Source: DATFEN01 sp035691285 | GTDB taxonomy: Bacteria > Acidobacteriota > Vicinamibacteria > Fen-336 | NCBI GenBank assembly: GCA_035691285.1 | Contig: DASSJI010000088.1 | Coordinates: 1-12,334, forward strand | Direction of reading: 5' to 3' | Length of the DNA: 12,334 bases | In this document: piece after piece, positions 1-6,316 of the stretch | Numbering within the stretch: the first letter of the stretch is position 1 | Layout of the letters: every line of letters starts with the position of its first letter | Position numbers and translations under genes: made by a program | Notes under the pieces: model-generated | Told to the model about the DNA's origin: nothing | The model's database searches: none | Seen by the model: the letters and a program-made list of their open reading frames with translations, nothing else

Positions 1-257
1 TGGAACGGCGTTCCTCCGGGATCGCAGGCGATGCGGTCGAGGGCTCGCAGGTCGCCGTCGAAATAGCGCACGAGCGGCGCCAGGAACTCCGGCCGCCGCG
101 TCTCCTCGAAGACCGCGTCGGGGAAGCGCCGCTGCACGCCCGCATGGAGACCCCGGTCGCCCTCTTCGAATTCGAGCAGGAGCAGCACGCCGTCGCGCGT
201 GTACCCGCGCAGGCGACCGACGGGGGAGTCGACGCTCGTCTCCTCGATCCGCGTCAT
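1..257 (-). CDS. Methylated-DNA--protein-cysteine methyltransferase, N-terminal part (cut by window edge)
   Basis: The gene reads leftward from an ATG at 257 and runs off the left edge after 85 codons. The translation begins MTRIEETSVDSPVGRL and ends with a YFDGDLRALD segment followed by DPGGTPF and a split codon CA-, probably Gln. That is the layout of Ogt/MGMT proteins: an N-terminal ribonuclease-like domain, then the GTPFQ entry into the DNA-binding domain. Family members remove O6-alkyl groups from guanine onto a cysteine in a PCHR motif, which would lie outside the window, so activity cannot be judged. The start is supported by a stop codon met just after the upstream out-of-frame ATG. 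A GAGG lies directly against the ATG, too close for a normal Shine-Dalgarno, and a TATGCT box ends only 6 bases upstream, so the message may be leaderless. It is divergent from the amidase gene. Confidence 0.78.
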   Translation of the reverse strand, partial: MTRIEETSVDSPVGRLRGYTRDGVLLLLEFEEGDRGLHAGVQRRFPDAVFEETRRPEFLAPLVRYFDGDLRALDRIACDPGGTPF

Positions 258-263
258 CCTCGA

Positions 264-269
264 AGCATA
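264..269 (-). promoter_or_regulatory. Candidate -10 box (TATGCT) for the methyltransferase gene
   Basis: Read on the minus strand, the sequence is TATGCT, fitting TAnnnT, and it ends 6 bases before the ATG at 257. No convincing -35 is visible. With this spacing transcription would start at or near the A of the ATG, giving a leaderless or nearly leaderless mRNA. TA-rich hexamers are scarce in this GC-rich DNA, which adds weight, but this is a motif call only. Confidence 0.35.
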
Positions 270-281
270 CCCCCGCGGCGG

Positions 282-287
282 TAAGAT
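282..287 (+). promoter_or_regulatory. Candidate -10 box (TAAGAT) for the amidase gene
   Basis: TAAGAT lies about 50 bases upstream of the amidase start, in the 80-base divergent region, with no recognisable -35 at 17 bases. It would place transcription start near 294, just before the hairpin at 300-317, so that hairpin would be in the 5' untranslated region. The call rests on similarity to the TAnnnT boxes upstream of other genes in this window. Confidence 0.35.
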
Positions 288-299
288 CCAGGTCCGCCT

Positions 300-337
300 C
301 CCGCCCCTTTGGGCGGGACAGGGTGGGGGCTTGAGGG
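300..337. repeat. GC hairpin plus G-rich tail, possible copy of a dispersed intergenic element
   Basis: CCCGCCC at 300-306 and GGGCGGG at 311-317 form a perfect 7-bp inverted repeat around a 4-base CTTT loop. A G-rich tail follows (GGGTGGGGG, then TTGAGGG at 331-337). No T-tract follows on either strand, so it is not a typical terminator. A hairpin followed by GGGTGGGG and GAGGG resembles repetitive intergenic elements found in many GC-rich bacterial genomes; this comparison is from memory. The final GAGGG also serves as the best Shine-Dalgarno for the amidase, so the element may act on its translation. Confidence 0.45.
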
Positions 338-1945
338 ATGACCGCCATGACCAGTCGACGCTACTTCCTCCGCGCGAGCGCGTTGACGGGCGCCGCCGTC
401 CTGACGTCGCCCGCATGGGCGCGAGAGAACGCTTCGCCATCCGGGCTCGAAGAGGCGACCCTCGCGGGCCTGCAGGAGAAGATGAAGTCCGGCGCGCTCA
501 CGGCCCGGGCCCTGACACAGGCCTACCTCGACCGGATCGATGCGCTCGACGGCCGGGGCCCGGCGCTCCGCTCCGTCCTCGAGGTCAATCCCGACGCGCT
601 GGCGATCGCCGAGGCGCTGGATCGCGAGCGCCGGGCCAAGGGACCGCGGGGATCCCTCCACGGCATCCCGGTCCTCCTGAAGGACAACGTGGACACCCAC
701 GACAGGCTCACGACCACGGCGGGCTCGCTGGCCCTCGAGGGCTCGATCGCCCCGCGGGACTCGTTCGTCGCCGAGCGCCTCCGGGCCGCGGGTGCGGTCA
801 TCCTCGGCAAGGCCAACATGAGCGAGTGGGCGAACATCCGCTCCTCGAGGTCGTCCTCGGGCTGGAGCGCTCGCGGGGGCCAGTGCAGGAACCCCTACGC
901 CCTCGACCGCAACCCCTGCGGCTCCAGCTCCGGCTCGGGCACGGCCGTCGCCGCGAACCTCGCCGCCGTGGCCATCGGCACCGAGACCGACGGCTCGATC
1001 GTCTGCCCCTCGAACAACTGCGGCCTCGTCGGCATCAAGCCGACCCTGGGGCTCGTCAGCCGCGCGGGCATCATCCCGATCGCGCACAGCCAGGACACGG
1101 CCGGACCCATGTGCCGCAGCGTGCACGACGCGGCGATCGTGCTCACGGCGCTCGCGGGCGTCGATCCGCGCGACGCGGAGACACGGGCGAGCAGCGGCCA
1201 CGTCCCGCCCGACTACGCGAGGTTCCTGGACCCCGCCGGCCTGCAGGGCGCTCGCATCGGCGTCTTTCGGAAGGCCTTCGGCTTCCACCCGGCCGTGGAC
1301 GCGCTCATGGAAGAGGCGCTCGCGGAGATGAGGCGCCGGGGCGCGGTCCTGGTGGACCCCGCCGACATCCCCCATGCAGGGGAGTACGACGAGAGCGAAC
1401 TCCTGGTTCTGCTCTACGAGCTGAAGGCGGATCTCGCCGCGTACCTCGCGACACTGGGACCCGGCGCGCGCGTGAAGACGCTCGCGGACGTGATCCGCTT
1501 CAACGAGGAGAACAAGGATCGCGAGATGCCGTACTTCGGCCAGGACCTCTTCCTGAAGGCCGAGGAGAAGGGGCCTCTCACGGACAAGGCCTACCTGGAT
1601 GCGCTGGAGAAGAACCGCCGGCTGTCCCGGGCCGAGGGCATCGACGCCGTGATGGACGAGCACCGGCTGGACGCCGTGGTCGCGCCCACCGGCGGACCCG
1701 CCTGGACGACCGACTGCGTCAACGGCGACCACTTCGGCGGCGGCAGCTCGACGCCGGCGGCGGTGGCCGGCTACCCGAACATCACCGTCCCCGCCGGCGA
1801 CGTCTTCGGCCTGCCGGTCGGCATCTCGTTCATCGGCCGGGCGTGGAGCGAGCCGGTCCTGCTGCGCCTCGCGTACGCCTACGAGCAGGCCACGCGACAT
1901 CGGAAGGCGCCGCGCTTCCTCGCGGGCGTCGCGGTAGACTCGTAG
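338..1945 (+). CDS. Tat-exported amidase-signature family hydrolase
   Basis: This is a 535-residue secreted member of the amidase signature family, which hydrolyses carboxamide bonds with a Ser-cisSer-Lys triad. The N-terminus carries a twin-arginine signal (SRRYFLRAS, residues 6-14), a hydrophobic stretch and a likely cleavage site after AWA at 26-28. The signature core follows: HGIPVLLKDN with Lys115, NPCGSSSGSG with the cis-Ser around Ser196, and GTETDGSI with nucleophile Ser220, 24 residues later as expected. The C-terminal YAYEQATRHRKAPRF stretch is typical of the family. The exported form and lack of neighbouring gatB/gatC genes argue against a glutamyl-tRNA amidotransferase subunit. 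The substrate is not evident. GAGGG at 333-337 touches the ATG at 338 but is 9 bases from an in-frame ATG at 347, which may be the true start. An Uma2 gene follows 10 bases downstream. Confidence 0.93.
   Translation: MTAMTSRRYFLRASALTGAAVLTSPAWARENASPSGLEEATLAGLQEKMKSGALTARALTQAYLDRIDALDGRGPALRSVLEVNPDALAIAEALDRERRAKGPRGSLHGIPVLLKDNVDTHDRLTTTAGSLALEGSIAPRDSFVAERLRAAGAVILGKANMSEWANIRSSRSSSGWSARGGQCRNPYALDRNPCGSSSGSGTAVAANLAAVAIGTETDGSIVCPSNNCGLVGIKPTLGLVSRAGIIPIAHSQDTAGPMCRSVHDAAIVLTALAGVDPRDAETRASSGHVPPDYARFLDPAGLQGARIGVFRKAFGFHPAVDALMEEALAEMRRRGAVLVDPADIPHAGEYDESELLVLLYELKADLAAYLATLGPGARVKTLADVIRFNEENKDREMPYFGQDLFLKAEEKGPLTDKAYLDALEKNRRLSRAEGIDAVMDEHRLDAVVAPTGGPAWTTDCVNGDHFGGGSSTPAAVAGYPNITVPAGDVFGLPVGISFIGRAWSEPVLLRLAYAYEQATRHRKAPRFLAGVAVDS
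1935..1940 (+). promoter_or_regulatory. Weak candidate -10 box (TAGACT) before the Uma2 gene
   Basis: TAGACT overlaps the last codons of the amidase gene, with its last base 16 bases before the Uma2 ATG. It fits the TAnnnT pattern seen at other starts here, but no -35 is visible and read-through from the amidase promoter could equally express the gene. Confidence 0.2.
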
Positions 1946-1955
1946 CTGGGAACCC

Positions 1956-2549
1956 ATGGGCGCCGTTCCGGTCGACCGCGACGCGCTCGCTGCTCTGGCG
2001 GCGGAGCCGCGCCGCCGGATCACCGTCGTCGACTATCACCGGATGATCGAGGCCGGCATCCTGGGCGAGGACGACCGTGTCGAGCTTCTCGAGGGGGTGA
2101 TCGTCGAGATGTCGCCGCAGAGCGAACGCCACGCCCAGGCGATCCAGCGCCTCACCCGGATCCTCTTCCGGTCGCTCGGCGAGGAGTACGCGATCCGGCC
2201 GCAGTTGCCATTGACCTTCGGCGAGAACAGCGAGCCCGAGCCCGATCTCGCCGTGCTGCGTGCCCAGGACGCGCGCTCCGACCAGGAGCATCCCACGCGG
2301 GCCCTGCTCGTGATCGAGGTGGCGGGCGAGTCGCTGCGCAAGGATCGCGCCGTCAAGTCCAACCTCTACGCGCGCTTCGGCGTGCCGGAATACTGGGTCG
2401 TCAACCTCGTGGAGCGTACGATCGAGGTCCATCGCGATCCGGGCGCGGACGGGCACTACCGAGCGACGACGACGGCGACGGTCGGGGACTACGTCGAAGC
2501 CACGAGCGTGCCGGGCGTCCGCGTCGCCGTGGCCGAACTGTTCGGTTGA
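1956..2549 (+). CDS. Uma2 family (DUF820) PD-(D/E)XK nuclease-fold protein
   Basis: A 197-residue protein with the full Uma2 pattern: RVELLEGVIVEMSP (residues 41-54), His59, PEPD with Asp97, LLVIEVAGES with Glu121, Asp130 and Lys134, and GVPEYWVVN (142-150). Asp97 and Glu121 match the acidic pair of the restriction-endonuclease-like fold, so the catalytic core looks intact. Uma2 proteins are abundant in cyanobacteria and other environmental bacteria and are usually annotated as endonucleases, but their biological role is not established. The ATG at 1956 has only a weak purine-rich CTGGG upstream. The 10-base gap to the amidase gene suggests co-transcription, though the two have no obvious functional link. 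The gene is convergent with the deacetylase gene, leaving 17 bases between stops. Confidence 0.9.
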   Translation: MGAVPVDRDALAALAAEPRRRITVVDYHRMIEAGILGEDDRVELLEGVIVEMSPQSERHAQAIQRLTRILFRSLGEEYAIRPQLPLTFGENSEPEPDLAVLRAQDARSDQEHPTRALLVIEVAGESLRKDRAVKSNLYARFGVPEYWVVNLVERTIEVHRDPGADGHYRATTTATVGDYVEATSVPGVRVAVAELFG

Positions 2550-2551
2550 CG

Positions 2552-2581
2552 CCGGCGCGCCCGGATCTAGAGCGGCGCCGG
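2552..2581. terminator. Possible bidirectional hairpin between convergent genes
   Basis: CCGGCGC at 2552-2558 pairs perfectly with GCGCCGG at 2575-2581 around a 16-base loop, spanning the convergent stops of the Uma2 and deacetylase genes. There is no T-tract on either strand and the right arm lies inside the deacetylase reading frame. In DNA this GC-rich a 7-bp match is not rare, so this is a weak call based mainly on position. Confidence 0.22.
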
Positions 2582-3739
2582 ACGGCGCACCCAGTCGAGT
2601 AGCTGCTTCGCCGTGACCACGCGCGCGTCGGGCACGGACAGCGCGTAGTCCAGGATCTCGCGCAACGCCTCCCGCCGCTCCGCGACCGTCGTGGCCGGGG
2701 CGCCGCCGTACTGGTCGGCGTAGATGTCGCTGTGGGCGCCGAACGTCAAGGGCGCGCGGTTGCCGGCGAGCCGAAGGTCCAGCGTGTGCTTGAACGTCGC
2801 CACCACCTCCGGTCGGGTCATGCCGAAGGCGACCCAGAGGTTCCAGTCGAATCCGGTGATCTTGCCGTCGCCGGGGTCGAAGTAGTCCTGCACGCGCGCG
2901 AGGCGCGCGCGCAGCCCCGGCGGCACGCCGTAGCGCGGACACGCCTCGTCGGGCGGGACGATCAGCACGTAGACGGGGATCTCCCAGAGGTCCTGCTTCG
3001 CGGAACCCGAGCCGCCGTACCCGGGCGCGATGCGATACGGCCACACGAAGTTTCGGCCGTCGAACCGCTCCTCGAGACCCTCCTCGACGCTGCAGTCGTA
3101 CTCGAGCCCGTTCGCGCGCAGCGCCGGGAAGAGCGGGGGACCGTGCTCGAGGAACGGCGCGCGGAAGCCGAAGAGGGCGCCTCTCGCGACCCCCAGGCCG
3201 GTCTCCGGGTCGGACGCGCGCCCGGCGTCGAACGGCTTCCCGAGCCAGCGCAGGCAGGCGGTGATCTCCTCCGACCACTGCGCGCTCGTGAAGCCGGCGC
3301 CGTGGGGATGGCTGTGGGTGTGCAGGCCGATCTCGTGACCAGCGTCCGCCGCCGCTCGCCACTCGCGCTTCACGTGCTCGGGCGCGTCCATCTGGGCCTG
3401 CTCGATGTAGCGGGTCACGGCGAACAGGGAGAAGAGCGCGGGCGCCGCGTCGTAGGTGCGAGCGTTGCCCCTGCCGGGCGGGTTGCGGCGGCCCGCGAAC
3501 AGCTCGTTGACGAAGCGCAGGCCGCCGCTGGTCCCCGAGCCCTCCCGCCCGGAGTAGCCGTTGTCGTCGAAGCCGAACTGGACGAAGAGCGGCGCCTGCT
3601 CGACCGCGAGGCCGCCCGGCGGGCGGTCGGAGGCCGAGCCGCCGCTCGGGTGCCGCGGCCGGTCCGTCTGGACGCGCAGGCCCTGGCAGCTCGAGACGAC
3701 CAGGGCCGTGCCCAGCGCCACGATCGCTCTGCCTCGCAT
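2567..3739 (-). CDS. CE4 polysaccharide (chitin-like) deacetylase lipoprotein
   Basis: A 390-residue lipoprotein: a short hydrophobic signal ends in the lipobox VSSC with Cys18, so the mature enzyme is probably membrane-anchored outside the cytoplasm. The NodB/CE4 core shows FDDN with Asp58 and Asp59, HTHSH with His140 and His144 as metal ligands, GFRAPF with Arg193, WPY at 233-235, LWEIPV at 251-256 and His336 in FGAHSD. CE4 enzymes remove N-acetyl groups from amino-sugar polymers. FAGRRNPPG, GFRAPFL, WPY, WEIP, GNRAPLTFGAH and the VTAKQLLDWV ending follow the order of animal chitin deacetylases, so chitin or a chitin-like oligosaccharide is my inferred substrate. The ATG at 3739 begins 8 bases after the stop of the upstream barrel gene, with an AGGA Shine-Dalgarno overlapping that stop, so the two are an operon. 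Confidence 0.88.
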   Translation of the reverse strand: MRGRAIVALGTALVVSSCQGLRVQTDRPRHPSGGSASDRPPGGLAVEQAPLFVQFGFDDNGYSGREGSGTSGGLRFVNELFAGRRNPPGRGNARTYDAAPALFSLFAVTRYIEQAQMDAPEHVKREWRAAADAGHEIGLHTHSHPHGAGFTSAQWSEEITACLRWLGKPFDAGRASDPETGLGVARGALFGFRAPFLEHGPPLFPALRANGLEYDCSVEEGLEERFDGRNFVWPYRIAPGYGGSGSAKQDLWEIPVYVLIVPPDEACPRYGVPPGLRARLARVQDYFDPGDGKITGFDWNLWVAFGMTRPEVVATFKHTLDLRLAGNRAPLTFGAHSDIYADQYGGAPATTVAERREALREILDYALSVPDARVVTAKQLLDWVRRPAPL

Positions 3740-3747
3740 GGCCCGTC

Positions 3748-5694
3748 CTACCTCTCTGCGCGCCGGCGCGCGCTCACCTGGGCCAGGACCTCGCGCACGA
3801 CGCGGCGCTTGTCGGGCTCTTTCGCGAGGGCGTCCCAGGACCAGAAGACGACGCCGCGCGACGGCGGCCGCAGGGCCTGGCGGAGCTGCTGCTCGAACTC
3901 GTCTGCCGTGAACGCCACGCCGGGCCGGTAGGCCTCGCCGACCTGGATGCTGGGCAGGATCGGCGCGGCCGATTCCTCGGCGAGTCTCACGATGACCGAG
4001 CGGACCCAGCTCGCGTCGCGCTCCAGCATGTGCGCGTAGCACATGGGCGAGAGGAAGTCGGCGAAGCGGGAGAGCGACGAGAAATCCTGGCCGGCGTTCC
4101 TCAGGATCGCGCCGCCGAAGTCGGTTCGGCGCCAGGGGACGGCGTGGAGGTTGATCTTGAGCGCCGGATCCTCGGCGCGGGCCGCGCGCGCGATCGCCTC
4201 GGCCATGGAGTTCACGAGACCGATCTTCCACTCCGTCCACTCGGCCTCGTGGTTCGAGAGGATCCACGCCGCCTGAGCCCGCGTGTCCGCGAGGGAGCCT
4301 GGAAGCGAGATGCCCATCTTCGCCGCGAAGCCCGCAACGCAGTGGCGGCAGAAGCAGGCGTTGGGAATCGCGGCGTGGAGGGTCGCGGGGCCGACCTTCT
4401 CCCAGAAGACGAAGTGTCGGATGAAGTCGACGGAGAGGCCCTGGGGACGCAGCCGCCTCACCATCTCCGCGATCTCCCGCACCCGCCTCTCGCGGAACTC
4501 CTGGCGCGAGGGGCATACGAACTGCACCCAGTCGTCGCGGGCAGGGGCGCCGTCGGCGGTGACCGCGTAGAGGTGCGGATCGCGAGCCAGGGCGTCGGGG
4601 TCGTAGAAGACCGGCGCGATCACGAAGACGGGGACGTCGCGCTCGGTCGCGAGACGCCGGAATCCCTGATCTCCGGCGACGGCTTCGCTGACGAAGGCCG
4701 TGTCGATGCCCAGACTCCTCCACTCATCGAAGAGGCCCTCGAGGTCCGCCGGTCGCTCGTACAGCTTCACCCCGACCAGCGGATCCCAGGCCGGAGCACC
4801 CTGGGCCGCGGCCGCAGGCGGCGGGAACACGTCGAGGACCGTGAAGTCCACCCAGTAGATGCCCTGGGTGTTGGGCACCGCCTCGAGGATGCGGCGGCCG
4901 ATCTCGGCGGGTGGATCCTGCAGCTTCTTCCACCACGGGCGATCGCTCTCGTAGCCGATCTGGAATCCGACGGGAGCCGGCGCGAACGCCCGCCCCCACT
5001 CGGCGAACTCCGCGGCCATGGCGTCGAGGGACGGGAGGATCTGGCTGTCGTCGATGAAAAGGATCCCCTCGCGCAGCCTGGGCGGCATCTTCTCGACGAG
5101 CCAGTGCTTGAGGAACAGCCGGTACTCGGGCTTGTGCCTCCGCGCCGCCGCCAGCCACGCGGCCGCCTCGGCGTCCGTCACGGCCTGTCCGTCGGGCTGG
5201 TCGACGGACCGATACCACTCGACGTCCACGCCCACGCCGACCACGCACCGATGCCGGCCGTAGCGCTCGAGCACGAGGTGGATCAATTCCTCGACCGGCG
5301 CGTTCCCGGGCTCGACCTGGAGCCAGGCCCTGACGCCCTCGCGGTCGAAGAGGGAGAGCGCCGCCTCGTTGCCGTCGTCGGCCGTGAACTGGATGAGCGC
5401 GTTCTCGCTCCGGCCGGGGAAGCTCAGCTCGCTGCCCTGTCCCTTCAGCCGGCCGACGATCCAGACCGCCTCCGGCACGGCGCCGGGAAGGCGCGCGGCC
5501 ATCTGCTTGCCGACGTCGCGCCAGTAGGTCGGGCCTGGATCGTAGTCCGGCCCGTAGACGGAGAACCGGAAGCCCGCGCCGAGCCTCCCCCGCGCCGGCC
5601 GCGGCGGGTCGACGGTCGCCCGGCCCTCGGCCGCTCCCACGAGAGAGAGGAGGACCGCGAGCCCGAGCAGCCCGCGAACGCATGAGCGCGCCAT
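3748..5694 (-). CDS. Secreted protein with two glycoside-hydrolase-like barrel domains
   Basis: A 648-residue protein with a Sec-type signal (MARSCVRGLLGLAVLLSLVG, cleavage near AEG-RA). Residues 40-290 look like one barrel, with GVGVDVEWY (153-161) and FIDDSQ (213-218) supplying acidic residues. Residues 305-640 look like a second, resembling the uncharacterised glycosyl-hydrolase-like (GHL) families: SVDFIRH with Asp423, CFCRHC with Cys447, Cys449 and Cys452, and FADFLSPMCYAH (544-555). A polysaccharide hydrolase role is inferred from these and from the deacetylase immediately downstream; the exact family and substrate are unknown. PgaB is a known case of one protein carrying both a CE4 and a GHL-type domain, so a split arrangement is possible. 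I chose the ATG at 5694 for its GGGGGGTGA Shine-Dalgarno and better signal peptide; an in-frame ATG at 5727 would add 11 residues. Confidence 0.78.
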   Translation of the reverse strand: MARSCVRGLLGLAVLLSLVGAAEGRATVDPPRPARGRLGAGFRFSVYGPDYDPGPTYWRDVGKQMAARLPGAVPEAVWIVGRLKGQGSELSFPGRSENALIQFTADDGNEAALSLFDREGVRAWLQVEPGNAPVEELIHLVLERYGRHRCVVGVGVDVEWYRSVDQPDGQAVTDAEAAAWLAAARRHKPEYRLFLKHWLVEKMPPRLREGILFIDDSQILPSLDAMAAEFAEWGRAFAPAPVGFQIGYESDRPWWKKLQDPPAEIGRRILEAVPNTQGIYWVDFTVLDVFPPPAAAAQGAPAWDPLVGVKLYERPADLEGLFDEWRSLGIDTAFVSEAVAGDQGFRRLATERDVPVFVIAPVFYDPDALARDPHLYAVTADGAPARDDWVQFVCPSRQEFRERRVREIAEMVRRLRPQGLSVDFIRHFVFWEKVGPATLHAAIPNACFCRHCVAGFAAKMGISLPGSLADTRAQAAWILSNHEAEWTEWKIGLVNSMAEAIARAARAEDPALKINLHAVPWRRTDFGGAILRNAGQDFSSLSRFADFLSPMCYAHMLERDASWVRSVIVRLAEESAAPILPSIQVGEAYRPGVAFTADEFEQQLRQALRPPSRGVVFWSWDALAKEPDKRRVVREVLAQVSARRRAER

Positions 5695-5772
5695 CGTCAC
5701 CCCCCGGATCCGCCTCGTCGTTGGCATTCTCGCCCCGTCGGCGCCTCGCGCGCGCGCAATCGAACTCTTGGG

Positions 5773-5802
5773 TTGACGCCGGCCTGCCGGCGCGCATAGC
5801 CT
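5773..5802 (+). promoter_or_regulatory. Promoter of the molybdenum hydroxylase operon (TTGACG / TAGCCT)
   Basis: TTGACG at 5773-5778 matches the sigma-70 -35 consensus in five of six positions, and TAGCCT at 5797-5802 fits TAnnnT, with an 18-base spacer. It sits about 47 bases before the ATG at 5849, whose GGAGG lies at 5839-5843. This is the most convincing promoter in the window. Confidence 0.55.
5777..5792. promoter_or_regulatory. Palindromic candidate operator inside the promoter spacer
   Basis: CGCCGGC at 5777-5783 and GCCGGCG at 5786-5792 form a perfect 7-bp inverted repeat with a 2-base centre. It begins at the end of the -35 and ends 4 bases before the -10. A dimeric regulator bound here would block RNA polymerase. 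No regulator gene is adjacent, so the binding protein is unknown. A GC-rich palindrome could also arise by chance. Confidence 0.4.
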
Positions 5803-5848
5803 TCGAGGCTGGAGCAGCGGTCAGAAACCCATTACGCCGGAGGTTCCG

Positions 5849-6316
5849 ATGGCGATCCGCTTCACCGTCAACGGCCAGGCCCGATCCGTGGACGTCGATC
5901 CCGAAACGCCGCTCTTGTGGGTGCTCAGGGACACCCTCGGTTTGACCGGCACCAAGTACGGCTGCGGCGTGGCGCAGTGCGGATCCTGCACCGTCCACGT
6001 CGACGGCGTCGCCACGCGCACCTGCGTGCTGCCGGTGAACGGCGTCGAGGGCAAGAAGGTCACGACGATCGAAGGGTTGTCGTCGGATCGCGGCCATCCG
6101 CTGCAGCAGGCCTGGATCGCCGAGCAGGTTCCCCAGTGCGGCTACTGCCAGTCGGGCATGATCATGACCGCGGCCGAGCTCCTGGCCAGGAAGCCCAAGC
6201 CCAGCGACGCGGACATCGACGCGTCCCTGGGCGGCCACATCTGCCGCTGCGGCACCTACCAGCGGATCCGGAAAGCCATCCATCGGGCCGCGGCCGAAAA
6301 GGGAGGTGCGCGATGA
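5849..6316 (+). CDS. iorA: [2Fe-2S]-binding subunit of a molybdenum hydroxylase (IorA-like)
   Basis: A 155-residue small subunit with two iron-sulphur domains. The plant-type cluster is GCGVAQCGSC with Cys39, Cys44, Cys47 and the later Cys59. The helical second domain has QCGYCQSGM with Cys97 and Cys100, and HICRCG with Cys132 and Cys134. This is the standard small subunit of the xanthine oxidase superfamily; it passes electrons from the molybdenum site to an acceptor. Length and the large single molybdopterin subunit downstream match the isoquinoline 1-oxidoreductase / bacterial aldehyde dehydrogenase type, which lacks a FAD subunit. It has no signal peptide of its own. GGAGG lies 5 bases before the ATG. 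Its stop overlaps the next start by 4 bases (ATGA), indicating translational coupling. The symbol reflects the family, not a proven isoquinoline substrate. Confidence 0.93.
   Translation: MAIRFTVNGQARSVDVDPETPLLWVLRDTLGLTGTKYGCGVAQCGSCTVHVDGVATRTCVLPVNGVEGKKVTTIEGLSSDRGHPLQQAWIAEQVPQCGYCQSGMIMTAAELLARKPKPSDADIDASLGGHICRCGTYQRIRKAIHRAAAEKGGAR

Noticed and set aside
338..1945. Amidase as the GatA subunit of glutamyl-tRNA amidotransferase
   Set aside because: A Tat signal peptide implies export, there are no gatB or gatC genes beside it, and its C-terminus resembles secreted stand-alone amidases.
254..2023. Long minus-strand open frame opposite the amidase gene
   Set aside because: The plus-strand frame carries the amidase signature motifs and Tat signal. 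The antisense translation is Arg/Ala/Gly-rich with no domain, as expected from GC-rich codon thirds.
1956..2549. Uma2 gene as part of a defence island or transposon
   Set aside because: No other defence gene, transposase, terminal inverted repeat or target duplication is visible around it.
4030..5685. Long plus-strand open frame opposite the two-barrel protein gene
   Set aside because: It has low-complexity composition and no recognisable motif, whereas the minus-strand frame encodes a signal peptide and two coherent domains.
5747..5758. Alternating CG tract that might form Z-DNA
   Set aside because: It is only about 12 bases long in very GC-rich sequence. There is no evidence of function beyond its position in an intergenic region.
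2544..5783. 13-base exact repeat GGTTGACGCCGGC at 2544-2556 and 5771-5783
   Set aside because: The first copy includes the stop codon of the Uma2 gene and has no -10 box downstream. With only two copies in GC-rich DNA, chance is a sufficient explanation.
4724..6283. Minus-strand open frame crossing the divergent promoter and opposite iorA
   Set aside because: It would run through the TTGACG/TAGCCT promoter and the iron-sulphur subunit. Its translation has no domain and part of it is an out-of-frame copy of the barrel gene.
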